A stretch of DNA of 64,000 nucleotides from JAQGMV01 sp963828715 (GTDB taxonomy: Bacteria; Pseudomonadota; Gammaproteobacteria; Burkholderiales; SG8-41): NCBI GenBank assembly GCA_963828715.1, contig CAWHFX010000005.1:310001-374000 (forward strand). The letters are read 5' to 3'. Below, in pieces: positions 26,370 to 35,317 of this stretch; positions within the stretch are counted from its first letter, which is position 1; every line of letters begins with the position of its first letter. The notes under the pieces are model-generated. The model made no database searches. It was not told where the DNA came from and saw only the letters and a program-made list of their open reading frames with translations. Made by a program: the position numbers and the translations under genes.

Positions 26370-27638
26370 ATGCGCAAGCCACCTCTTGCTTCGATCGTTG
26401 CAGGAACCGCACTACTCGCTTCCGCCGCAGGTTTACAGATCTGGTCCAGTCAGACGCAGGCGGATGCACGTCAGGGGTCAGGGCTGCCCGAGTATCGGGT
26501 CGATGCCAGCTGGCCCAAGCCATTCCCAACCACGCCAGACCCCGTCACAGGAAGGCCGCGGACGTGGATCCCCGGAGAGATCGCCGGCACCTGCATCGAC
26601 TCGCGGGACAATCTCTGGACCGTCAACCGCGGCAACCTGATCGCTCCAGAGGACGTGAAAGGTGTGGTGGCGCCACCGGTGATCGCGTTCGATTCCGATG
26701 GCAATGTCGTCGCTGCCTGGGGCGACCGCACTGTGCTTCCCGATGGCATCCACGGCTGCTTCGTCGATTATCAGGACAATGTCTGGATCGCCGGCAATGG
26801 CGATGGCATCGTGCAGAAGTATTCGCGCGCCGGCACGCTGTTGCTCCAGATCGGCAAGCGCGGCGTGTGCGACAACCCGCCGACGAACGTCTGCGGCAAC
26901 TCGGGAGCCAATCAGTTGGCCAACCAGAGCCGCACGTCTCTCAACGAGCCTGCGGACATGTACGTCGACCCGTCACCCGACCCGGTCACGAAAGAGCGTG
27001 GCAGCATCTACATCGCGGACGGATACGGCAACCACCGCGTCGTCGTATTCAACTCTCGCGGCGAGTACCTGCGGCAATGGGGCGGTGTCGCGGGAACGGT
27101 GAACGACCCGGTACGCGACTTTCCGGACCTCTTCGGCGCCGGTGACGGCGGCCATCCGCACTGCGTGGTGATCGGCAGAGACGATCTGGTTTACGTGTGC
27201 GATCGCCAGGACGACCGGATTCAGGTGTTCACGAAGGTGGGTGTGCTGGTACGCGTCATTCCAGTCGTGCCCGGCACCGGCGTGACCCTTGGTCCAGGCG
27301 GCGTAGCTGGGCTCGGCACTGCAGGCTCGGCCTGGGACCTCGACTTCTCCAGGGATCGCGATCAGCTAATCATGTACGAGGCTGACGGAGGCAACGAGCA
27401 GGTGCTGCTGATGGACCGTCTGGCGGGCAAGATTCTCGACAAGTTCGGGCAACCGGGACGTCAGGCCGGCCAGTTCACGTTCCTTCATACCATTACACGG
27501 GACTCGAAAGGAAACCTGTATACCGCCGAGACGATCAACGGCCGGCGCGTTCAGAAGTTTGTCCCCTGCGCGAGCAAGGACGACCGCGATCGCAGCAAAG
27601 GTGCCAGCGACGACGATCAGCGTCGCGTTTGCGGTTAG
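26370..27638 (+). CDS. Secreted NHL-repeat beta-propeller protein
   Basis: 422 residues from ATG 26370, which has a strong AAGGAGG-type ribosome binding site 6 bases upstream. Signal peptide MRKPPLASIVAGTALLASAAG. The body consists of NHL-type blades, each with the pattern of a D-x-x-x-N/D turn then V-W/Y-I/V: DSRDNLWTVNRG, DYQDNVWIAGNG, IYIADGYGNHRVVVFNSRG, GRDDLVYVCDRQDDRIQVF and DSKGNLYTAETINGRRVQKF. Such propellers act as scaffolds or as peptidyl-alpha-hydroxyglycine lyase-like enzymes; no catalytic assignment is justified. The C-terminal tail is charged. Probably monocistronic. Confidence 0.82.
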   Translation: MRKPPLASIVAGTALLASAAGLQIWSSQTQADARQGSGLPEYRVDASWPKPFPTTPDPVTGRPRTWIPGEIAGTCIDSRDNLWTVNRGNLIAPEDVKGVVAPPVIAFDSDGNVVAAWGDRTVLPDGIHGCFVDYQDNVWIAGNGDGIVQKYSRAGTLLLQIGKRGVCDNPPTNVCGNSGANQLANQSRTSLNEPADMYVDPSPDPVTKERGSIYIADGYGNHRVVVFNSRGEYLRQWGGVAGTVNDPVRDFPDLFGAGDGGHPHCVVIGRDDLVYVCDRQDDRIQVFTKVGVLVRVIPVVPGTGVTLGPGGVAGLGTAGSAWDLDFSRDRDQLIMYEADGGNEQVLLMDRLAGKILDKFGQPGRQAGQFTFLHTITRDSKGNLYTAETINGRRVQKFVPCASKDDRDRSKGASDDDQRRVCG

Positions 27639-27761
27639 CAGGAGCGGCGTTTACGTCTGACGCGCACTGCCCGGCGTCAGTAAACGGGTGAGGTTCTGCC
27701 GCGCAAGACCCGCGGCCCTCACCCGCGCGCTCACGCTTGCATACTCAAAGAGGCCCCCGGG

Positions 27762-29093
27762 ATGATGGAGCGGTGTCGACTCGCGTTCGCGGCCGCGGGG
27801 TGGGTCCTGCTCATGCTCTGTGCGGCTGCAGCCCATGCGCACGAGTTCACGCTCGATGCCGTGATGAATGCCTTCGTCAAGGTTGATCAGGACGAGGCGC
27901 ATCTCGTCATCAGGGCGCCACTCTACCTCTTCAGATCGCAGCGCTTCCCCGTGAAGGGCGCTGAGATCGACGTCGAAAATGCCCGGCCCGCCATGGCGCG
28001 CGCACTGGCGGCTCTGCAGCAGGATGTCGTGCTTCGGGAAGACGGTCGTGCGCTCAAGGCACGCCAAGCGACTGGCCGGCTCAGCCTCCCGTCCGATCGC
28101 TCGTTTCAAACTTACGAAGCAGCGGCGGAACACGTCGCATCGCCTGTCGAGCCGGGAACGAACATCGTCATCGACCAGGGGTATGTCGATGCTCACCTGA
28201 TTTACCCGATCACGAATCCGACGGGGGTGTTTTCAATCAGCACGGACGTGGCAAGAGAGATCGGCCTGAAGCTCACGGTGCGCTTCATCGGTCCGGGCGG
28301 CGAGAGCCGCGCTCTCCTGTTTCGCAGCGGATCGGGTGCTGTGGATCTCAATCCGAGCGCTCTCAGTGCGGCAGGCGGATTTATCGGGCTCGGCATCAAG
28401 CACATCCTGACCGGCTTCGATCATCTGCTGTTCGTGCTCTGCCTCGTCATTCCGCTCCGTGGCGTGCGCCCGCTGCTTACGATCGTCACCGGCTTCACCC
28501 TGGCGCACTCGGTCACGCTGCTCGGCTCGGCTTTCGGTCTCGCCCCGCAAGGCGCGTGGTTCGGTCCGTTCGTGGAAGTGCTGATCGCGGTCTCGATCAT
28601 TTACACGGCCCTCGAAAACGTACTCGGGGTCGATCTCACGCGGCGCGTGCTGATCGCAACATTGTTCGGCCTCGTACACGGATTTGCCTTCTCGCAAGGT
28701 TTGCAGCAGGAACTTCAGTTTGCGGGTTCGCACCTGCTCGTTGCGCTGTTTGCGTTCAACGTCGGCATAGAAATCGGGCAACTCATCGCGCTTGCCGTCA
28801 TGTTGCCTGTGCTGGCACTGGTCATGCGGCACGCCCTCGCCGGTCGCGCCGGTTCCATCGTCCTCGCCGCACTGATCGCTCACGTCGCCTGGCATTGGAT
28901 GACCGAGCGCTGGGAAGCCCTCGTCATGGTCCCATGGCCGACACTGGATGCTGCGAACGTAGCGATGTTTCTGTTCTGGGCAGGCGCCCTCGTGCTTCTT
29001 GCGACGGGTGTCCGCGCCGTCGTGACGCGCCTGCGACTCGAGCCGGTGCGAACCGCAACGGAGGATCACGCCTCTGCGGTTCCGTCTCATTGA
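27762..29093 (+). CDS. HupE/UreJ-like polytopic membrane protein with periplasmic N-domain
   Basis: 443 residues: a signal peptide (to about AHAHEFT, 27), a soluble periplasmic domain of about 170 residues, then six or seven transmembrane helices. The membrane part carries the HupE/UreJ_2 pattern of conserved histidines: GIKHILTGFDHLLF, FTLAHSVTL, FGLVHGFAFS and AFNVGIEIGQ. Relatives are annotated as nickel/cobalt or other metal permeases near hydrogenase or urease genes. None of those genes is here, so the substrate is open. It converges on lpxH with 22 bases between stops. Confidence 0.8.
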   Translation: MMERCRLAFAAAGWVLLMLCAAAAHAHEFTLDAVMNAFVKVDQDEAHLVIRAPLYLFRSQRFPVKGAEIDVENARPAMARALAALQQDVVLREDGRALKARQATGRLSLPSDRSFQTYEAAAEHVASPVEPGTNIVIDQGYVDAHLIYPITNPTGVFSISTDVAREIGLKLTVRFIGPGGESRALLFRSGSGAVDLNPSALSAAGGFIGLGIKHILTGFDHLLFVLCLVIPLRGVRPLLTIVTGFTLAHSVTLLGSAFGLAPQGAWFGPFVEVLIAVSIIYTALENVLGVDLTRRVLIATLFGLVHGFAFSQGLQQELQFAGSHLLVALFAFNVGIEIGQLIALAVMLPVLALVMRHALAGRAGSIVLAALIAHVAWHWMTERWEALVMVPWPTLDAANVAMFLFWAGALVLLATGVRAVVTRLRLEPVRTATEDHASAVPSH

Positions 29094-29115
29094 TCTTCCG
29101 GGGGGATAAGGCGCG

Positions 29116-29854
29116 TTAGCGTTCAGGCGCGGACAGCATCAGGGACCGACACCCCTCCTCGCTGCAGTGCAGGTAACTCCCGTTCGTATACCAGTCGCCG
29201 AGCACCCAGCGCTCGCACGTACGACCATCGATCTCGTGCACATGGCGCGCCGGGCGATGGGTGTGGCCGTGAATGAGGCGCGCGCAGCCGGCCGTCCTCA
29301 ACGCGTTCTCCACAGCCTGCTGGTTCACGTCCATGATCTCGGCCGATTTGCCCTGTTTGGCGGCCTCGCTCTCGGCGCGCAGACCTCGCAACTGCGCACG
29401 CCGCGCGGCGAGCGGCTGCGCCAGGAATCGCGCCTGGTTCTGTGCGTTGCGCGCGTAGAGCCTGAACTTCTGGTATTCGACATCGTCGGTGCAGAGCGTG
29501 TCGCCGTGCATGAGCAGTGTCGGAGTACCGTAGAGATCGATGAGTGCAGGGTCGCATAGCAGTGTCGCCTGCGCGCGGCGAGCGAACGCGTCGCCGACGA
29601 GAAAATCGCGATTGCCGTGCAGGAAGTAGACACCGGTGCCAGACGCATGGAGCGCCGCAAATGCGTCCGCGACGCCGCCGTTCAGCCGGTCCTCCATGTC
29701 GTCGTCGCCGGCCCAGGTACTCGAACAGGTCGCCGAGTACGTACAACGCGTCTGCTTGCCGCGCTGGGCCGGAGACGAAATCGAAAAACTGATCGACTAT
29801 CGCCGGCCGTTCCGCCGCAAGATGCAGGTCGGAGATGAACGCGGTGAACGCCAC
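29116..29854 (-). CDS. lpxH: UDP-2,3-diacylglucosamine diphosphatase, one frameshift
   Basis: Hydrolyses UDP-2,3-diacylglucosamine to lipid X in lipid A synthesis, peripheral to the inner membrane. Calcineurin-like metal motifs in order: FISDLHL, GDLFEY, HGNRDFLVGD, LMHGDTLC and IHGHTHRP. The first two lie in the frame starting at ATG 29854, the rest in the next frame to 29116. One extra base near 29711 (a GGG for GG) breaks YLAGDDM. The span of 739 bases is 3n+1, giving 245 residues. Its neighbour ppiB is upstream on the same strand. Confidence 0.95.
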
Positions 29855-29914
29855 GTGGATCGCCTAGAGTCGATCAGCACCGGACGCCGGGCGCCCGCCA
29901 CCAGTATCGGTCGA

Positions 29915-30406
29915 TCAGACTTCTTCCGCCTTTTCGATCACGACATCGTCCACCGGCACGTCCTGGTGCATGCCGCGTGAGCCGGTCTGCACCTTGCGGA
30001 TACGATCGACCACGTCCTGCCCTTCGACCACGCGGCCGAACACCGCATAGCCCCAGCCCTGGGACGTCGGTGCAGTGTGATTCAGAAACGTGTTGTTCGA
30101 GACGTTGATGAAAAACTGAGCGGTGGCCGAATGCGGATCGGAGGTGCGCGCCATCGCGATCGTGTAGTTCTCGTTCTTGAGTCCGTTCGCAGCCTCGTTC
30201 TTGACCGGCGCGCCGGTCTGCTTCTGTTTCATGCCCGGCTCGAAGCCGCCGCCCTGAATCATGAAGCCGTCGATCACGCGGTGGAAGATCGTGTTGTTGT
30301 AGAAACCGTCCTTCACGTACTCGAGGAAATTCGCCGTCGATTCGGGAGCCCGGTCGGCGTCGAGCTCGATGGTGATTTCGCCGAAGTTCGTATGAAGCTT
30401 GACCAT
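29915..30406 (-). CDS. ppiB: Cytoplasmic cyclophilin-type peptidyl-prolyl isomerase
   Basis: 163-residue PpiB-type cyclophilin without a signal peptide. The catalytic core is FHRVIDGFMIQGGG (catalytic Arg), then MARTSDPHSATAQFFIN and GYAVFGRVVEGQDVVDRI. It lies 34 bases downstream of a second, exported cyclophilin on the same strand, so the pair probably arose by duplication and is likely cotranscribed, with lpxH next. Confidence 0.95.
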   Translation of the reverse strand: MVKLHTNFGEITIELDADRAPESTANFLEYVKDGFYNNTIFHRVIDGFMIQGGGFEPGMKQKQTGAPVKNEAANGLKNENYTIAMARTSDPHSATAQFFINVSNNTFLNHTAPTSQGWGYAVFGRVVEGQDVVDRIRKVQTGSRGMHQDVPVDDVVIEKAEEV

Positions 30407-30440
30407 TCAGTTGTCCTCTGTGCGCGACGACGTGTGCGGT

Positions 30441-31001
30441 CTACAGCACGCGTGCCGTTTCGATGATCACCGGTTTAACCGGCACGTCGGTATGCGGTGC
30501 CGGCCCGCGTCCCGTCGGCACCTTCTCGATTCGCTGGACTACGTCCATGCCCTTGATCACCTTGCCGAACGGCGTGTAGCCATAACCTTCGCGTGTGGCT
30601 GCGCGGAAATCCAGGGTCGAATTCTCTGCCACGTTGATGAAGAACTGGGCCGTGGCGGAATGCGGGTCGGCAGTACGGGCCATCGACACCATGCCCATGC
30701 CGTTGCGCAGGCCGTTCCCGGCCTCGTTCTTGATCGGCGCGCGTGTCGGCTTCTCGCTGAAAGAGGCCGTATAGCCTCCGCCCTGGATCATGAATCCGGG
30801 AATGACACGGTGGAAGATCGTGCCGTCGTAGTGGCCGGACTTTACATACTCCAGAAAGTTCTCGACCGTGTTCGGCGCGTTCTCGGGATACAGCTCGATT
30901 ACGATGGTCCCGAGGTTCGTCTTCAACTCGACCTGCGGATTCGCCGCGAGTACGGGCGCCGGAAGAACGAGCGCTAATGTGATGAGCAGTGCTTTTAGCA
31001 T
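30441..31001 (-). CDS. ppiA: Periplasmic cyclophilin-type peptidyl-prolyl isomerase
   Basis: 186 residues with a clear Sec signal peptide (MLKALLITLALVLPAPVLA, cleavage before ANPQ) followed by a complete cyclophilin domain: FHRVIPGFMIQGGG, MARTADPHSATAQFFIN, GYTPFGKVIKGMDVV. It is the exported paralogue of the next gene and presumably assists folding of envelope proteins. The symbol is by location and domain, not by orthology test. Confidence 0.92.
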   Translation of the reverse strand: MLKALLITLALVLPAPVLAANPQVELKTNLGTIVIELYPENAPNTVENFLEYVKSGHYDGTIFHRVIPGFMIQGGGYTASFSEKPTRAPIKNEAGNGLRNGMGMVSMARTADPHSATAQFFINVAENSTLDFRAATREGYGYTPFGKVIKGMDVVQRIEKVPTGRGPAPHTDVPVKPVIIETARVL

Positions 31002-31100
31002 GGAGCGGAGTGCGGCTGTGCCGCGCGATTGAATTGAGACGATGGACCGAAACCTGCGTGAAGGACGGCGACGCGAGCAGCGTTGGCTGACACGGCGCCC

Positions 31101-32363
31101 CTATGCCGTCCCTTCGTGAACTATACGCCACCTCGCGCCTTCTTTGAGCCAGTAAAGACGCTTGCGCATCCGCTGCTGCACGTTGCCGCTCGAATAGTCC
31201 TGGTCGAACGTTACCACGGCGAGCCTCTGGTTACCCGGATAGAGGAACATGCTGACGCGATCGACGTTCACCTTGATCGCCTGCCTGGAATTGCCGGCCT
31301 TGCGCTTCTGTCGCACGAAGCCTCTGTAATCCTGCTTGCCCGATCGAAATGCGCGTGAATAGTGGGCAAGATAGCGGTCGACGCTGCGGCTTTCCCAGTC
31401 GCGCCGCCATTGCTCGAGTGCGCCCCCGAGTTCCTGGCGGACGCTGCCGATCGACTGCGGCGGCACCCATTCGATGCCGTTCGAAATGATCACGGGCGTG
31501 AGACCGACCTGGACGTGACGGCCTATCGCGTCGAGGTCCTGATTCGTGAGCACCACACAGCCATCACTCGCCTGCGGCGCACGACTGAACGTATCGGATG
31601 GCACGCCGTGCAGCCAGATGCCGGATCCCGTTCGGCGCCGCCGCTTATCCCACTCGTTCGGATAGTTCAGGGGAAATGCGGCCGTTCCGTAGAAATCCGC
31701 GAGCTGCTCGCGCGGCATGCTGCTCGTGACGTGATAGACGCCGAGCGGCGTTTTCTTGTCGCCTTCGCGGATCTTTTCGCTGCCGTTCTTGCCGCTCGAA
31801 ACATAGTAATCGGCGACGTAGTGCGCCGCGCCGTTGCGATTCTCGAATACGTAGAGCGTCGATTTCGACGTATCCACCACGAGTGCATACTGCTGGTCGG
31901 GCTGAAGTTGAACGAGATACCGCGGCACGCGATCGAGCGGCCGCTCATACTGTGAGCGCGCGAGCCTTGCCCGTGCCTCCTGCCGCAGCGGCGCGATGCG
32001 ATCAGCCGCAACGCCGGCTGCGCCGCCCATGGTCCTCAGCGGCTGGGAACGTGCGAGCAGCAGATCACCCCTGATCAGGTGCGCGAGGCGGAAGTTCGGA
32101 TACGCTTCCAGCACCTTCTCCACTTCTGCCAACGCGACATCGAGCCGATTGTTCCGGATAGCCAGCAGCGTTTTGACGAGGAGTGTTTCGGGCTCCGCTG
32201 CATTTAGGACCGGTGACGGGACGGAGCTCTGCGGAATGCGCGGACTCATTGCGTCCGCAGGAGCGAGAAATCCGAGAACCGACGCGAACGCTGCGCCAGT
32301 CGCCCAGCGGCACGCGGCCGCGGTGCGGCTCAGCTTCCGGCGCGTTCCTGCTGGATCAGCCAC
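31101..32363 (-). CDS. YkuD-type L,D-transpeptidase with a C-terminal NTF2-like domain
   Basis: About 420 residues from GTG 32363, chosen because it gives a signal-peptide-like start (RRKLSRTAAACRW then a hydrophobic stretch ending APADA); an ATG 38 codons in is the alternative. The YkuD domain (about 155–295) has H252 in IWLHGVPSD and catalytic C269 in ASDGCVVL, so it should cross-link peptidoglycan 3-3 or attach proteins to it in the periplasm. Residues 315–420 form an NTF2-like domain (WRRDWESRSVDRYLAHYS … WRIVHEG), clearly related to the C-terminus of the TPR protein upstream, whose 3' end it overlaps by 34 bases. Confidence 0.87.
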   Translation of the reverse strand: MADPAGTRRKLSRTAAACRWATGAAFASVLGFLAPADAMSPRIPQSSVPSPVLNAAEPETLLVKTLLAIRNNRLDVALAEVEKVLEAYPNFRLAHLIRGDLLLARSQPLRTMGGAAGVAADRIAPLRQEARARLARSQYERPLDRVPRYLVQLQPDQQYALVVDTSKSTLYVFENRNGAAHYVADYYVSSGKNGSEKIREGDKKTPLGVYHVTSSMPREQLADFYGTAAFPLNYPNEWDKRRRRTGSGIWLHGVPSDTFSRAPQASDGCVVLTNQDLDAIGRHVQVGLTPVIISNGIEWVPPQSIGSVRQELGGALEQWRRDWESRSVDRYLAHYSRAFRSGKQDYRGFVRQKRKAGNSRQAIKVNVDRVSMFLYPGNQRLAVVTFDQDYSSGNVQQRMRKRLYWLKEGARWRIVHEGTA

Positions 32364-33571
32364 TTGTCCCCGTTTTTCACCATCACGAGTGTCTTGCTGC
32401 TCGACACGTTGATCGCTCCGGAACGATAGTGTTGTTTGAAGCTCACGATCGCGTGGTTTTTTCCGTCGAAAGTGATCTTGGGTGAAGCGACCTCGACGTC
32501 GATCTTGCGCGGTTTCGCCACGCGCGATTTGCGCTCCGCCTCCCATGCGCTGCGCGACATTTTGTGCGGCGTCTGGAAGTCCGGCGCATAGGAGGCAAGA
32601 TAGCCGCGCACATCGTTCGACGACCAGGCTTTGGCCCATGCGTTTACGGAACGCATCACCTCGTCGCTACCGGGTGCTGACGGCACCTCGGCTTTCTGAT
32701 CTGCCGGTACCGGCTTGCTCGACGGCACGGCTGCGTCCGGCGATGTGGCCGCAGCGCTGGGCTTCGCCGGCGCAGCAGGCGCCGGTTGCGGGGTCGTTGC
32801 GGTTGACGCTTTAGCGCCTGTGGTCGCGGGTGTGCTCGACGGCGCTGCTGGGGTTGGCGACGCCGGGGCGGTGGCCGCAGGCGTGGCAACTGCGGTCTGC
32901 GGTGCAGGCGTCGGGGGTGCCGCAGCGGCGGGCGCCGAAGCGGCTGCCGCTGGCGCTGAAGGTGGCGTAGCGGGCGTTGATGATTGCGGCGGGCCGGATT
33001 TTGCGGGCGCCGGCGCCGCGTCCGACGTTGCCGCACTCACCTTCTCAGGCGCACGCGTTCCCTGCGAGAACAGCTCCTTTATCAGATTCAGCTTCGTTTG
33101 CGCGGCCTGATTGCTCCGATCGAGTTGAAGCGCTTTGTCGTACGCCTGGCTCGCCATCTTTGCATAGATGTCGCCCAGGTTCTCGTGAGCCGTGGCGTAA
33201 CTCGGATGCGTGCGAATCGCCGACTCGAGCGCGTTGCGCGCCTTGTCGTACGCACCCTGCGACGCATAGAGCACTGCGAGATTGTTGTAAGGCTCCGGCA
33301 GCTCGGGATAGTCCTGCGAGAGCTCCGCGAACACCTTGATTGCGTCGTCGGGCTTGTTCTGCTCGGTGAGGATCAGTCCCTTCAGGAAGCGGCCGCGCGC
33401 ATCCTTGGGGTGCGACGAAAGGAAATTGTTGACGCGCTCCATCGCACGATCGAGCTGTCCCTGACGGAACAGTTGATTCGCTTCCTGAAGCGGGTCGGCT
33501 TGCGCCCGGACAGTGGTTACCGGTGCAAACGCCAGCAGGAGAGCAACCACAACGGCGCGAGCCAGCGTCAT
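32330..33571 (-). CDS. Exported TPR protein with the same C-terminal NTF2-like domain as the transpeptidase
   Basis: 413 residues: signal peptide (MTLARAVVVALLLAFAPVTTVRAQ), about four TPR helices (28–165: NQLFRQGQLDRAMERV, YNNLAVLYASQGAYDKARN, HENLGDIYAK), a long Ala/Pro/Thr low-complexity linker (about 180–300), and a C-terminal domain (about 305–413, WAKAWSSNDVRGYLASYAP … KWLIQQERAGS). That last domain aligns by eye over its whole length with residues 315–420 of the transpeptidase. Likely a periplasmic partner that brings the transpeptidase to its target. No enzymatic motif is seen. Confidence 0.85.
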   Translation of the reverse strand: MTLARAVVVALLLAFAPVTTVRAQADPLQEANQLFRQGQLDRAMERVNNFLSSHPKDARGRFLKGLILTEQNKPDDAIKVFAELSQDYPELPEPYNNLAVLYASQGAYDKARNALESAIRTHPSYATAHENLGDIYAKMASQAYDKALQLDRSNQAAQTKLNLIKELFSQGTRAPEKVSAATSDAAPAPAKSGPPQSSTPATPPSAPAAAASAPAAAAPPTPAPQTAVATPAATAPASPTPAAPSSTPATTGAKASTATTPQPAPAAPAKPSAAATSPDAAVPSSKPVPADQKAEVPSAPGSDEVMRSVNAWAKAWSSNDVRGYLASYAPDFQTPHKMSRSAWEAERKSRVAKPRKIDVEVASPKITFDGKNHAIVSFKQHYRSGAINVSSSKTLVMVKNGDKWLIQQERAGS

Positions 33572-33733
33572 GTTATACTTTGCCGAGCTTTTCAGAGGCT
33601 TGATCGCAAAATCCTCGAAATTCTACCAAGTACTCTCGGCAAATCAAACCGGCGCGCAACGTACTTGACGCCTCAATTTGCGCCTGCATCGCGACGTGTG
33701 CGCCTCCGGCAGCCTCCCTCGACGCCACGCTGA

Positions 33734-35104
33734 ATGCTGAAGATATATAACACGCTTGCACGCGACAAGCAGGCGTTCCATCCGATCGTGCCCGGCAAGG
33801 TGCGCATGTACGTCTGCGGCATGACCGTGTATGACTACTGTCATCTCGGTCACGCCCGCGTCATGATCGTGTTCGACATCGTGCGGCGCTGGCTGCGCGC
33901 TTCGGGCTTCGAGGTCACTTACGTCCGTAATGTCACCGATATCGAAGACAAGATCATCAGGCGCGCGCACGAAAACAAGGAGCCGATAGAGGCGCTGACG
34001 GCGCGCTTCATCGCCGCGATGCACGAGGACGCGGCAGCGCTCGGGATCGAAGAGCCCGATCATGAGCCGCGGGCGACGGAGTATGTGCCCGGGATGATCG
34101 ACATGATCCGGACGCTGGAGCAGCGCGAGCTCGCTTATCGTGCCGATAACGGCGACGTGAACTTCGCAGTCCGCCGATTCCCGGGGTACGGCAAGCTTTC
34201 GGGAAAATCGCTGGACGAGCTGCGGGCCGGTGAGCGGGTCGATGTCACTGCCGGCAAGCACGACCCGCTCGATTTCGTGCTGTGGAAGCATGGGAAGCCC
34301 GGGGAACCCGCGTGGCCGTCTCCGTGGGGCGAAGGACGCCCGGGATGGCACATCGAGTGTTCCGTCATGTCGAGCGCTCTGCTCGGCAATCATTTCGACA
34401 TCCACGGCGGCGGACAGGATCTGCAGTTTCCGCATCACGAGAACGAGATCGCGCAGTCCGAAGGCGCGTGTCAGTGCACGTTCGTCAACTACTGGATGCA
34501 CAACGGCTTCGTGCGCGTCGACGACGAGAAGATGTCGAAGTCGCTGGGCAATTTCTTCACCGTGAGAGAAGTGCTCGCGCGTTATGACGCCGAAGTCGTG
34601 CGCTTCTTCATCGTTCGCGCGCATTACCGCAGCTCGCTCAACTATTCCGACCAGCATCTCGAGGATGCGAAGCAATCGCTGACGCGGCTCTACACGGCAC
34701 TCAAGGATTGGGATGTCTCCGCACAGCCTGTCGACTGGAGCGATCCCTATGCGGCGCGCTTCCGTGCGGCGCTCGATGATGATTTCGGTACGCCCGAGGC
34801 CGTCGCGGTGCTGTTCGAGCTCGCCAACGAGCTCAACAAGTCACGCTCGCGCGAGCACGCGATCCTGCTTCGTTCCCTCGCGCACACGCTCGGTCTGCTC
34901 CAGCGCGATGCGACGGCGTTCCTGCAGGCGCTGCCGGCCGAAAGCGGATTGAACGCCGACCGGATCGAAGCATTGATTTCCGCGCGGGCCGCCGCGCGCA
35001 AGGCCAGGGATTTCGCCGAGGCCGACCGCATTCGGAAGGAACTGAGCGACGCGGGTGTCGTGCTCGAGGACACAGCGAAGGGTACGATCTGGAGGAGGAG
35101 CTAG
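33734..35104 (+). CDS. cysS: Cysteinyl-tRNA synthetase
   Basis: Class I aminoacyl-tRNA synthetase, monomeric, zinc-dependent, 456 residues. Zinc and cysteine-site residues are in MYVCGMTVYDYCHLGH (HIGH signature as HLGH), GWHIECSVMSS and FPHHENEIAQSE; the second signature is KMSKSLGN. The C-terminal anticodon-binding part ends ARKARDFAEADRIRKELSDAG, as usual. Divergent from the TPR gene; followed by a structured repeat. Confidence 0.98.
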   Translation: MLKIYNTLARDKQAFHPIVPGKVRMYVCGMTVYDYCHLGHARVMIVFDIVRRWLRASGFEVTYVRNVTDIEDKIIRRAHENKEPIEALTARFIAAMHEDAAALGIEEPDHEPRATEYVPGMIDMIRTLEQRELAYRADNGDVNFAVRRFPGYGKLSGKSLDELRAGERVDVTAGKHDPLDFVLWKHGKPGEPAWPSPWGEGRPGWHIECSVMSSALLGNHFDIHGGGQDLQFPHHENEIAQSEGACQCTFVNYWMHNGFVRVDDEKMSKSLGNFFTVREVLARYDAEVVRFFIVRAHYRSSLNYSDQHLEDAKQSLTRLYTALKDWDVSAQPVDWSDPYAARFRAALDDDFGTPEAVAVLFELANELNKSRSREHAILLRSLAHTLGLLQRDATAFLQALPAESGLNADRIEALISARAAARKARDFAEADRIRKELSDAGVVLEDTAKGTIWRRS

Positions 35105-35125
35105 TCAGCCAGCACCACTCGTTCC

Positions 35126-35212
35126 GGTGAGCGGGGGCCGTGGAACGGCGGAGTCCCCGCGAACGAAGCATTCGAGCGCTTGTTAGAACTCTCGTCCGAT
35201 CGTGCGAGGCTC
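35126..35212 (+). repeat. Structured repeat family B, locus 1
   Basis: 87 bases after cysS with a two-part hairpin: outer stem GCGGGG/CCCCGC (35131–35136 with 35155–35160), inner stem GCCGT/ACGGC around loop GGA (35137–35149), then conserved GCGAACGA, TAGAACTC and CGATCGTGCGAGGCTC blocks. A second copy is at 37637–37721. The remainder of the 213-base gap to the transporter gene shows nothing else I can name. Confidence 0.8.
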
Positions 35213-35317
35213 AGGGAAGCGAACAGCGCCCCTCGCATGAAGCAAAGGCTTCACCATCTTGCCCGTGCGCCAGGCGCACGCTAAGTTGGGCCCGAGATAA
35301 CGAACAACAGGGGCGCA

